The notes under the pieces: generated by a model
What the model saw: only the letters and a program-made list of their open reading frames with translations
Databases searched by the model: none
What the model was told of the DNA's origin: nothing
Source: Setophaga petechia
Lineage: Eukaryota > Chordata > Aves > Passeriformes > Parulidae
Length of the DNA: 64,000 bases
NCBI GenBank assembly: GCA_024362935.1
Contig: JANCRA010000028.1
Location: forward strand, 6,506,476 to 6,570,475
Direction of reading: 5' to 3'
Position numbers and translations under genes: made by a program
In this document: positions 1 to 12,100 of the stretch, one piece after another
Layout of the letters: every line of letters starts with the position of its first letter
How positions within the stretch are numbered: position 1 is the first letter of the stretch

Positions 1-3000
1 GTGGTTAAGCAGTTTGCTTAGACCTGTTTGGCATTTCACTCTACTGATCAAATACTTGAGGGAAAAGAAAAAGCTTAAAAGACAAGTTTCCACATGCACT
101 TTGAAGTATTAAAATAGCAGAAAGCAAGGAAAAAAAATTATATTTTGTTGTAGAAAACATGGTTTTAAAGTCAGCTTCATGATTTCTGGGATCCCAAGAG
201 GTGCTTTCAGAAGATGTGGGGTTGACAGTGTTATAAACCCCCAAGCATCCATCACACAAACAAATCCCAGCTTCTAATTCAGACTCACAGCATTGCTCAT
301 CTCCTGTGTAGCCACCAGGAGTTCCCTCTGCATCCAAGAGCTGCACCTGCAGCACTTCTCAACATCACCCATGAGATTCAGGGGTTGTATCTGTCCAGCT
401 TTAAACCAGAGCCAAAGCTGCTGAGATGCCAGGGGATGGAGACCAAGGCACATTTCCCAAAATAAAAATAAAGCCTCTTTCATTTACATCTGAGACTTCT
501 CTCCCCCTACAACACTGGCCCCCCAGCCTCCTGCAGTGATGTTGTTGGAAGCAGTCACACAGTGGGGACTGGAAAAACAAAAGGAGCTCAGCCTGTGTTA
601 GAGAATAACCTGAGTAATGAGCAACTTGGACACCATCAGCAGGATTTTAATTATGAACAAAATACCACTTCCCAGAAGAGGCTCTAAAAACAGACAGCAG
701 AGCATAGAGGGGAAGAAGGTGTCCCTAAAGACCCAGCCAATTAATATTTCAGCAAAACTTTTCCCTTTTACCAGAACTCCATTGCTTGCTTTTCACCAGA
801 AACACCCCCAGAGATTTACCTTCCTTCCACTCCCTAATTAACTTGTATTAATCTTTCCTCTGCTTTCATGGGTTTTGAGGACTCAAATTTATATTTCCCT
901 CCTCCCTTGCACCTCTGAGGTGTGGGACACTTGGCAGCAGGCAGCACAGCACCCAGAGCTGTGTTGTTTGAAGACCTGGATCTGAAGGAGACCCTGGCCC
1001 CAGGGAGCTGCTTCTCCACTTCCCTTCATCTCCATGTGCCTCGTGCTGGCTGCCCCAGGGAGAGGTAAAGAAGATTAAAATGAGTAATTATCCCTTGTTT
1101 TACACCCCCAGACTGCAACAACAGAGATACCAATTTTAACCATTTTATTGTATTAAATGGTGGCAAATGGTTTATTCTGTTGGGATTTCCTGCTGCCTTT
1201 TCTATCTCAACGTGGCACCACAAGGCATGAACAGACTGCACACATTCACCTCCTGTGCGAGAATGAGATCACAGGAACAACATCAACACAGCCTGGATTC
1301 ATCAGCTCTGTGCTGTATTTACCTTTCTGTGATTAAGCACCTAATGACACAGGCAGGCCATGAAAGGCTGAGCTGTTGTATGTCACAGACATTCTTCATG
1401 AAAAATCCTTTCTTGAGATTTTTCCTTGCTAGAGCTGAGAAGTTTCAGCAGCAAATGTAAACAATTATTATCTGCTGCTGTGGAATGCAACAAGTCTACC
1501 TGTGATTGGTCTCTTGTGAGTGTTTAGATCTGTTGACCACTCACAGTGAAGCTGTTATCCTCTCTGCCGAGACAGACAGACCATTGTTATTTCATTCTTT
1601 TCTATTTCCTTCTAACATAGCCAGCTTCTGAAGAAGCTCCTCTTTCCTTTCTATCTCTATGTAATATAGTTATAATGTTATATATATATATCATAATGTA
1701 ATAAATCAAGCCTTCTGATAATAGAGTCAAAATCCTGTCTCTTCCATGCTCTAATAAACCCCTGTGAACACCGACCACAGTTGTAAGCAAGGGGAGCTCT
1801 GCTCAGGTCACCCACCTAGACAAGGGCTGAGCTGGACTTTACACCTCATTTCCACAGTGATAGATTAAGGAGGAGTCAGATGGGCTGCATGCTGCATGTC
1901 AGAGGACACCTGTGTTAGTCTTCATGCAGTGCCAGGCTGGCTGCAGACACGTGCAGGGCAGTTCTCAGGATGGTGCCAATGTTAGATGAAGGGAAACATC
2001 AATCCTGGAACCCTTCCCAGCCAGGGTAAAACCTGGCACTCAACAAGAGACCAAACACCTTTTCTGGAATAAGGTGGGAACCATTGTCTTGAAAAACAAG
2101 AATGAAACTGTCTCTGCTCACTCAGGAGCAAAGTCTGGTGTCCCAGGAGCTAATAACCTCAAGAGACCATGCATGGACAAGAGACAGAGGAAGGAGAGGG
2201 TTAACACACATTCTGTAGAATGTGAAACAGAGAAAACTCCAGAAAATACCAGACAGCAGATGCTTAGCATTCCTCTTCCAGGTAAAGATACAGTTCTGAG
2301 AGCACAGCTGGTACCAGAGCACCCAAATCCCCCAGTTCCACCACACCAGGGTCACTGGTTTGGCACTGGCTGAGCCAAAACAGCAAAGGTGCCACTGGCT
2401 TTTGGCACAGCAACACTTCCATGGGAAGCTGACAGCACAAATTGTCATTTTCAAGGCAAAGCCATTTCAACTTTAACAGGCAAATCTACTCTGAAAAGGA
2501 GCATTGAAAACTGGCACTTTGATCCCTCCCAGATATATTGCTCAGTATATTTAGTAGTGTGTTCACAGGTTTGGATAACAAGCAAACCAGGAGACAATGT
2601 CTGATTCAACTTCTGACTCCCCTTTCCCAACACAAGGCATCACAATCCTCTTTAAGCTAAAAACCATCAGAGCTTTTTTTAAATAAAACCACATTGTAAA
2701 AAAGCATATTAAAAACCACACAAAATCTCACACCACTCCTTTCCTTTGACTTAAAAAAAAAGCAGAAAATAGCAGCACTGAGCTTGATTCACATGCCCTT
2801 TCCTTTGCTACTTGCTCATCCACATGTACAGAAGAAGATGAATAGCCATGCCTCAAATAATCCTACTTATTTTGAAAGACTCAGGATGAGAAAAACAGTT
2901 CATAAGGTTTATCTATTCCATCCTCCCCCAAATCTGCCCTCTTTACTTTTCTGGAAAATCTTTGGGTCTAAAACCTTGAATGCCAGCAACGTTTCTGACT

Positions 3001-3103
3001 CTTTCCAAAAGTCAAAAATAGAATGTAAATGCTACAGCAAGGCAAACCTCTCGTTCTCTCTACTCCTAAGGATTGAGCAAATAAAGCACAGGGGAGTTCT
3101 TAC
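1..3103 (-). other. DTX2 intron sequence, left edge
   Basis: Apart from the solo LTR at 1381-1779, no exon, RNA gene or clear repeat was recognised. The downstream DTX2 exons encoding the RING/DTC region are not here. Confidence 0.6.
1381..1779 (+). mobile_element. Solo LTR, family 1 (copy A)
   Basis: It starts TGTCACAGACATTC and ends GACCACA, giving TG...CA ends of a retroviral LTR. It carries an AATAAA polyadenylation signal near 1700. It is flanked by a perfect 6-bp direct repeat GTTGTA (1375-1380 and 1780-1785), which fits class II (ERVK-like) integration. There is no internal retroviral sequence. It lies antisense within a DTX2 intron and is more diverged than copies B, C and G. Confidence 0.88.
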
Positions 3104-3162
3104 CTGCCAGGGCCTGGCTCACCCTGCTGGATTTGGACATCTTGACAGGCAGGGCCTGGGCA
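3104..3162 (-). CDS. DTX2: DTX2 third visible coding exon (59 bp)
   Basis: The acceptor TTTCCTCTCCAG and donor GTAAG bracket 59 bases that translate, in the phase left by the previous exon, to [21 protein letters not shown]. This matches the DTX2 segment before the MTSVL...GLPVCL stretch. That continuation is not present between 1 and 3103 on either strand, so the next intron runs off the window. Confidence 0.85.
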
Positions 3163-6100
3163 CTGGAGAGGAAAGAAAAGATGACTTTAACAGCAAAGAT
3201 TAGAAACCAAAACAAAGAGAATTCAGCAATGCCCTGCTCCCTCCTGAGGGCCCTGGATATATCAGCAGGGATTAATTGCTCAGATGAGCCCCAGCTGGGA
3301 CCCTCACCCATGGACCCCTCTCCCCTGCTCCTGCAGCTGTACTTAAGGAGCTGTGTCCTTGCCAGAGCTCTCTCCTGGATTTACTTACCTGCAAGGGGAG
3401 CCTCAGAGCTCTGCTGTGTGAAGCTGCTTCCAGCCCCATCTTCTCCTAATTCATCCATTCCTCCTGCTGGACCCTGCTCTGATCCTGTGATACCTCCCTG
3501 CTCTTACCCTCCCCAACAGAGCTCCTGTGAGCAGCCAACCTGCACCAACATCCAGGGGGATGAGGGAAGAAAGGCTGAAGGAGACCTAGAAGAGCTTGGC
3601 CTGGTTTTGTTTGGAAATCAAGAGAAGATGGACACCAAAAATGCCCTTCAGGTTCCTCACCTACTTGTTCTGGCAGTGCTGGCAGCTGTACTTCAAATTT
3701 GGGACACCTGGGCAGCCAGGGTTATGGCATTAGCAGGAGTAGGGGAGGAAAGGGGAGCAGCAGCATCAACACTGATGGGGGTCACTAGAGAAGAAACCCA
3801 GCTGGATCCACATTAGCAGAGCAGGAACACTTGAAATCCAAATGGAATCCATCCATATGGAGCCACATACTTGAAATCCAAATGGAATCCATCCATATGG
3901 ATCTACATACTTGAAATCCAAATGGTGGCACAGAGAAGCCACCCATGGGCTTTGTCTCAGGTGGCCCACGTGTCTGGGATGGATGAGGCTCATGCACAGC
4001 AGCAGTTAATGCATGGTGCATTCAGACAACAACCTCCAGGGACTCCAAAATGACACAAACCTGGCCAGCTGCTTAGGAATTCAGAGACTAAGGTGGTCAA
4101 GAGCCCAAATTTCACTCACTGTTTAGGAGAAACCTCCTTGTGTCCAGCTGGGATGCAAGAGCTGCCCTGCCCAAACAGGTACCACAGAGGGGCCTCCTTT
4201 CAGTCTTGCTAAAATCTTTGTTCACAGTCACATAACAGTGACCGAGGCTGGAAAGATTTTTGAGTGACACAAGTGATTTTTGTTTTCCACCCCACCCGTC
4301 CCCTCTCCTACCTGCCTCAGTTTGGAACAGGTTCCCACAGGTGTGCTGGCCTCCCTGGAGAACCCTGGGCAGGACCCAGGGCTTGGTGCAGCTCTGGCAG
4401 TCTGGCCAAGTGAGATCAGCACCCCTAGACCCTTATAAAGCTCTCTGGACCACAGAGGTTTCCCTCCTGCCTCTTTCAAAGGCTGTGCTTTCCCTTCTGC
4501 TGCCCCAAATTTTGCAATGCCTTCAAATGATGCAACATCTGGCTACAATCCAAACCCACCAAACACAGTGAAAATCTTCCCTGTGATTTCAAAGGGCTGT
4601 AAATCAGATGTCTTTATGACTCTCTTTCTTTCCTGATTCACCCTTTTTGTCACAGCTCTTTCTTAGGTATTTCCCTACTTCCTTATTTCATCCCTTTGCT
4701 TCATCTCTGCCCTTATGACCCTCTTCAGAAGATGGCAATGAGCAGGACTCTTCTAGCTGCAGACATATTTGAGGACCAGGAACTTGACAGAACTGCTCCC
4801 AAAAAATAAGAGACATTGGACCTTGCCTCATTTCTTCCTGAGAAGCCCAGAAAACATCACTGAGCCTGGACACCCCCTCCACCCCAGCCTGTGACCAATA
4901 CAGAAGTTTGTGTTTTGTTGTCATGGCCTGAGATCTGAGATGAAGCAGCACCTTGGGTGCTTTCACTTCCCCATGGAAGGTAAAAATAAAATAAAGCACA
5001 AAGCTGAACCTTCTGCTGTACCAGGAAAAGAGGTGGGGGCAGGGAATCCTTCCAACAAGCTGGAGCACAGGGTCATTGCACCTGAGGCTGGAGAAACCAA
5101 ACCCAGAGCTGCCCTGGGAAGGGGATCACTAGTAACCATCAAAGCAGAGAAGTCTTTCACTCTTTTTTCTAATTGTGAGACTCAAATCCAAGTCATCCAT
5201 GAGCTGGAATTTGTATGAAGTTGTGCTGGTTTTAGCTGGGATGGAGTTAATTTCCTTCCTAGTAGCTGGATTTGATTTAGGGTGAGAATAATGCTGATTA
5301 CACAGGGATGTTTTAGCTGCTGCTGAGCAGTGTTTACACTAAGTGAAGCCTTTTCTGCTCCTCACCCCACCCCAGCTGGGGGGCACAAGGAGCTGGGAGG
5401 GGACACAGCTGGGACACCTGACCCTAAGTGACCCAAGGAATATTCCAGACCACAGAATGCCATGATCAGTGGCAAAACCAGGGGGAAAACTGAGTGGGGG
5501 CTGCTGCTTGGGAATGGCTGGGCAGTGGGCAGTGGGTGTGAGCAGCTGCTTGGTGCATCACTTGTTTTGTAGTTTCAATTATTATCAGCATTATTATTTT
5601 CCTTCCCTTCTCTGTCCTGTTAAACTGTCTTTATTTTAACCCACAATTTTTATTTTTTTCTTCCAGTTGCCTCCCCCATTCCCCTGAGGGAGGGTGGAGT
5701 GAGTTGAGGGGCTGAGTGGTGATTAAATGTCTGCTGGGTTAAACCACAACAGGAGTGAGAAGAGCCCTTGAGATCTGCAGAGAGAAACACAAGATAAGCA
5801 CTTGATGCATTTGCAAGCAATCAAGTTTGGGAAGCTGTGAGTGCACTGCAGATAAATTACCATCCATGAGCCAGGAACCAGATAAATTACCAGCCAGGAA
5901 ACAGTCCCTGGTCAGCTGCACTCCTGGTCTAAAGGCAAAGTGTGTCAGCTTTGGCTGCTGGAGGCTTTGAGCCAACTGATGTGATGATGGAGAAACCAAA
6001 TACTTCTTATTTCACTAAATACACTCATTCATGAGCAGCATCTCAGCTGACAGTGCTGTGGGATGTGCTGACCCATCCACTCTGCACCATGGGAGCAGGG

Positions 6101-9100
6101 CTGCCACGCTCTCTGAGCTCTGGTACAACTGCAGAAAGCCCAGAGGCTGATGAAATCAAGGGAAATCCACAGGGCTCTGAGGTACCACAACACTGCCTGG
6201 GCAGGCCTGCAGTCACAGTGTGTGGGAGGAAGTGCTGCTGTGCCAAAAAAGGTGAGGAAATCTCCTCAGAGCCTACCCTGGGTCTGAAGTGGGGGCTTGG
6301 GGGGAGGAAGGGATGAGGTAACAAGGAAGGATATTGCTATTGTAGTGTAACGTGGACAGTGCATCCAACAATGGAACAGCACAAGCTCAAGATATTCCAG
6401 CATTGCCTCACCAGTGCTGGCTTCTGGGGAGAGGTCCTGCTCATTTACTGAAAAGAGCTCAGTTAGGAGAAAAAATGTTGTTTTGGGTAAAGGAGATCTT
6501 GGTAGCACCAGTGCAAGAGCAAGCACTGCAGTGTGGAGAGACGAGGAGCCACTGAGCCACCTGCTCCTGCTGCCCATGGAGATTTCTCACCAGGAGGTGC
6601 CTCTGACTCCTGGCCAAGTGTTCTTGCAGGTGCTTGCAACACCTGAAAGTCAATGCCTGAATTCTCTGGAAGTCTCCTGCTATCAATTCCTCCTTCCTGG
6701 TTCATTTCTGTCCTGCTGTAGCTGCAGCTCCCGAATGTAACAGGGATCACCAGGTTGTGAATAAAAGGATGGAAAATATGACAATGTCCTTGGAAGAGCA
6801 AGGACAAGAAGATCCTGGTAAGATTTCCTAGCACTGGTTCCCAGGCAGTCTGCTACAGGAGGCAGACAGGGCAGAGTGAGATTCCAGCATGACAAACCCA
6901 CTTGCTTCTCCAGAATTTCAACAATCTGCAACACCAGTGAGACAGGAAAGCACAAGTCCAGCAAGGAACTTTGTCAATAGCCTGGAATCCAGGGCTGCTG
7001 CCACTTCAAACACTGGGTGGCCAGGTTGGAGCCATCACCTGAGCCACATGTGCACAACACCCCAAGAGAAGCCTGTAGGAACTCACCCTCTCCACCAGGT
7101 ATGGCCCTTTCTCCCTTCCTCTCCCCTGCACACAACCAGCAGGCCACAAATCTCTGTTTCATGGCATCTTTGTAGCCCTCTGGGCAACAGCCAACACTTC
7201 TCTTTACAGAGCAGGGCAGCATCCAGCCCTGCTTCACACCAAGTGCTACCACAGCTCCTTAATGTCCAAACCCCTTCCCAGGGCTGTCAGGTGACACTAA
7301 TGTCACCTGGTGGTAGCCCCATGCTGGCTAAAAGGGCTGCAGGACAACTCACAGAGGGCACAGTGGAAGCAGCACCAGGAGAGCTCCTCAGCACCCAAGG
7401 AGCTCAGGGCAATGCCTATGGACAAAGCTGAAGGATATAAAGGTGGAGGGAAAGAAGTAAAGGCCCTGGTTAGGATCCTTCCTGATCCTACAAAGCACTG
7501 ACTGTGCATTGTTCTCCATGGGAGATTTGGGGTGCAGCACCACAACACCCCTGTCACAGACATCTTTTCATGAAAAATCCTTTCTTTAGGATTTTTTCTC
7601 CTGAGAAGCTGAGAGGCCTCAGGAACAAAATGTAAACAATGGTTATCTGCTGCTGTGGAATGCAACAGGTGCATCTGTGATTGGTCTCATGTGGTTGTTT
7701 GTAATTAATGGCCAATCACAGTCAGCTGGCTTGGACTCTGTCTGAGACAGAAACTTTTATTATTCATTCCCTCTTTTTCTATTCTTAGCTGGCCTTTCTT
7801 CTATTCTTTTAGTATAATTTTAATGTGATATATATCGTAAAATAATAAGTCAAGCCTTCTGAAACATGGAGTCAGATCCTCATCTCTTCCCTCATCCTGG
7901 AACCCCTGTGAACATTGTCACACACCCCAATTCTGTCAGAATGCTTTTCCAGCTCCCAAGACCCCCATTCCCCCTGATTTTATACAAAATCCTGCCCCCA
8001 TCAGCTGCCTGCCTTATTTGCAGACACAACCCAGACCAGCAGCCAAAGCCACATAAGCTCAGAGAAGCCTGCAGAGCTGCTGTAGGGATTTGCCTGGCTG
8101 GGACACTAACTAATATCCCCCAGAAGATTGCTTCCTGCAGCTTTTCTTGCTCATATTACAAGCAGGGCACTCCTTACTGTGCTTCAGGAGTGCCTTACTC
8201 TGTAATTAGACAGTGCAGGGAACAGTGCAGGGAGCTCTTGCCCTAGGGAATTGATGCTTTCCCATGTGGGGTGGGAAGGATTTGCCAGGAGGTGCCTGGG
8301 ATCCTGGTTACCAGTGCTGAGGTAAGGACACAGCCCTTGCCATGGCACACTCCATGTGCAGATTCCAGCACTGTCCATGAGAGAGGCCACATTCATTAAC
8401 TGTGTTTAATCCACCAGAGGAAACTAATGCACCAAGAAGCAAAACAACTTGCCCACATGTATGTAATTTATTAGCAGCACAGCCAAGGATATTAGCATCT
8501 AGTTAAGCCTTGGCACTCCTCTCTGGGTTTTCCAGTGGCTTTGACCCTCTTGAGAGCAGGAGGAAATTAAAGTGCACTTGGCAGAGCTGGAGCTCCACCC
8601 TGCAACAAGCAGGAAATACATTTTAATCACCCTCAGTGGCACAGCAGCCCGGGCATGCCTGTTCTGGGGGCTGCCCCTGCTAGAAATAACAGCCACAGCC
8701 ACACAGGGAGCCAGGCAGCTTTCCACAATGAACTGCACCTCGTTCTCAGCCCTGTAAGAGAGGTGCTGCCATTTTTAGCTGTGTTTTCTAAAGAAATTTA
8801 CACCCAATTTCTTTAGAAAACACAGCTGCCATTTTTAGCTGTTTTCTAAAGAAATTGGGTGTAAACAACTGCACTGCCTTTCAGTCTTTCCCAAGAGTTT
8901 CTGAGCCCTTCTGCCAGTTGCAGCTCAGCCACTTCTGCAAGTTTTGTGGAGATCAGCAGTTTTGTACAAGCAAGTAATCTGTCAGGGCTGCTCTGGAGCC
9001 AAAGCTTGTGGGGTGAACACAACACAACCTTTAGCAGACACCAGAGGATCCACTGTGGCCCAGTGCTCCCTTCCCTTGGGTCTCTGAGCACAGGAATTGC

Positions 9101-12100
9101 ACATCACAGCTGAGAGAACACAGCCAGAAACCTGTGGCAGGATAATTAATGCAGGATAATTAGCCAAAATGGTTAGACTGTAGGGAGATGCAGGGCACTG
9201 ACTGCAAAGGAAGGGGAACTAACCACCATACTATGGCTGAGGGGGGAAGACACAGAACCTAGTGGATAAAATAACCCAGGAATGCGCAGGGTTTAGGAAT
9301 TAAATGAAATACATTGTTACAGTTTGCTACTCAGGTTTCCCCTAATTGACAGAAATTAAAGGATTTTCTGCTGGGACATGGGTTCCATGAGCCTGAGCCT
9401 GTAACTCCAGCCAGGAGCAATCACACCCACCCAGTGGCATTTCCGACTCAACCCAGCACAGGACTGGGGGGGAAAAGCCATCCTGAGCTGGCAGCTGGGG
9501 ATGAAAAAGTCCCTTTCACACATGGCACCCTGCTGGAAGACAGAGATTGCCCCCCTGGGTGCACTTGTTGTTCTGGCAGGGATAAAGAAGAGCTGCAAAA
9601 CTGATCCCAAAGGACTGAAGATCACACCCCAAGGGACAGCCAGCCAGCAGCCAGGGGAGTGGGGCTCACTGGGGGTGTGGGTTTTACACAGGTCTGACAG
9701 CTCTCACACACTCCCAGGTACCCAAAGAGCTGCCACCTGCCCTGTGTGGCAGAGATTCACCTGTACAATCCCTTCACATCCCCCACAAAGGCTGGCTTGG
9801 CTGGGGATCACTGCCAGGACACCAACCACCTCACCCCATCCACAACACAAACAGCTGAGCTGCAAAACAGGTTCAAACAGCCCAACCTCAACCAGCCATG
9901 GCAACCAGCCATGGGCACATCCTGGACACCCCTCTCTGAGTCAGCACTGCCTGGACCATGGTCAGGAACCTGTGGCAACCCCCTCCAAGCATCTCTGTCC
10001 CATCCTCCCTCCACCAGGAGCACAAAGCATACCCAGACCCTGCTCAGCTCCAGACAGGCTTGTGGGGCATGGCTGCAGCACTTGGCTCTTCCTTCTCAAA
10101 CTCCCCACCCTGAGTCACTTTGCAAGTCCTTTGGGCAGGGATGGGGGCTTCAGGCAGCCCAGTGGCCCCATGCACCCACCAGAAACTCCTGTGAGAAGGG
10201 GAATTTGGCAGCTTCTTCAGGAGACAGCCAGAGCCTTACGGGGGCTGATTTTCAGCCCTACTTGAAAGTGACTGGAACAGAGAAGCACTGTGGATGCTTA
10301 AGGCAACACAAAAAATCACCAGGTGGAAAAAAAGCACCAAAAAAAGACCGTGAGAAAGAAGAACAGGATGTCAGAAGTCATTTCACTCGGATGACCCTGA
10401 AGACACGACACTAAGAAAAACATCTCAAGATTCACAGCCTTATTTAAAACACAAATGAGATTCAAAACAAACCTCAAACCCCTGTGCCTCATGCAATTAG
10501 CAGAATGTGCTTCCAAGATCTCTTATCTCTGTACTTGGACAGGTAAGCCAGCCCTGGCAAGTTTCCCTGCAGTTCCTCAGGGGTTCAACAGCTGGATTAC
10601 TCCCAGTGAAGTGAGTGTGAGGCTCTGCCACTTCCAGCCATTCACAAACAGAGGGAGCAGTCAGCCAGCCCTTGCTGGGTCACATTCAGTGCCAGCACTG
10701 CCACAGACAGGCCACACACACCTCTGCCAGCAAGGGCTTGAGCACAGGAATGTTAAGATCCTGAAAGTGGAATAACCAACTGTGGCTGGCCCCAGCAGCC
10801 CATGCCATGGAGAGGAGCCGGGCTGTCGGACCACAGCCTCTGCTCTTCACTGAGCTGGCAGCAACCAAAAGGCCTCAAGAGAAGTGAGGCTCTACCTCCC
10901 TCACCAGTAAGGTGCAAACACAGCCCTCCTTTGGCTCTAGCTGACAGGAGCTGAAATCCTGGGCTGAGAGATGCACACTGGTTCCAGCCCTGTCAGAGAA
11001 GAGCCATAGTGAAAATGGATCCCATGGCACCTCTGCTTTTCATCACCACTCAGCCTGAAAAATAACCTAATTTTGACAAAGAGTTCATGAGGCCTCAGCC
11101 ACATGCAATGAGTCCTGTGGTCCCTCCTTGAAGAGGAAGAGCTTAGAATGCAGAGCAGTGTTCCACTCTACTGCCTAATTTGAATTAAACTGGTGTGTTT
11201 ACAAGTCCCCTTTTCCTTCACTGAATTCCCCTCAAAGTTTTTTAACCTAACCCAAAATACCACTGCTCACTATTAATTTTCTCAAGCCTTCAGAATCTCA
11301 GCCTGAGTTAATCCCTCTGTGGTTCAGGGAGACTGGTAGACAGGGACTGTATTTCATTTAGGAAGAAAAGAGGTAGAGAGCAGAGGGGAAGTCTTTTCAT
11401 GCACTGCACTGGATATACAGGCACAAACCTCTCTCTCCTAGGGACAAGAGCCTTGTGAGGTCCTCTGGGACAGAAAGGCTCCTGGATGCAGACCTGAGCA
11501 GAGCAGATCTCTTGGACACACACATGGTATTTAAAGGTGAATTAGGATCTGTACCTGACTCCATTAGATGCTGCCAATGCTGCACTGAGGCTCCCAGTCT
11601 GAGCCAAAACCAAGGTGTTCTGTGCATTGAGTCTTGGCGTTGACCTTGCTCCAGTCAAAGCAGGTTTGTTATAGGGCACGAAGCCAACGTTGGAAGAACT
11701 TACAGACGCTGTCCTCCCGGGAACCTGATGAGTAGTGGCAGAGTTGGGAGAGTTTGTGGAGTGCCGGTAGCGTGTGGTGATGGGGCCAGTCCCGCTGTTT
11801 GGCCAGCACTGCTGGCAAGAACATCCCACCCCAGTGTGCAGGGGTGTGGTGGAGGTGGTCACCGGGTAGGGCGCGTCCAAACGCCTCTGAACGCTGCGGC
11901 GGAACCGCGTGCTCTTGTTGGTCTGCACTTGAGCCACAAAGTCAACCTCGTAGTTGTAGCCCAAGGGCCCCAGGTCCACTCGCTGGTGGTTGGTGGCACG
12001 GGCCTGCTCCAGGAACACGCAGACGTTCATCTCGTATGGGGACCAGCCGCCCTCGTCGTTCTGCCACTCCCACACGATGCCCTGGCCGGCAGCAGAGTCC

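Larger units (their letters stand above)
3163..11554 (-). other. DTX2 intron between the 583-bp and 59-bp exons
   Basis: This 8.4-kb intron holds a 40-bp tandem repeat, a 530-bp LTR, a family-1 solo LTR and a compound inverted repeat, listed separately. A 227-residue plus-strand open frame at 3133-3816 and a 254-residue one at 9501-10265 have no recognisable domain and no splice context; I treat them as chance frames. No further exon was identified with confidence. Confidence 0.6.
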
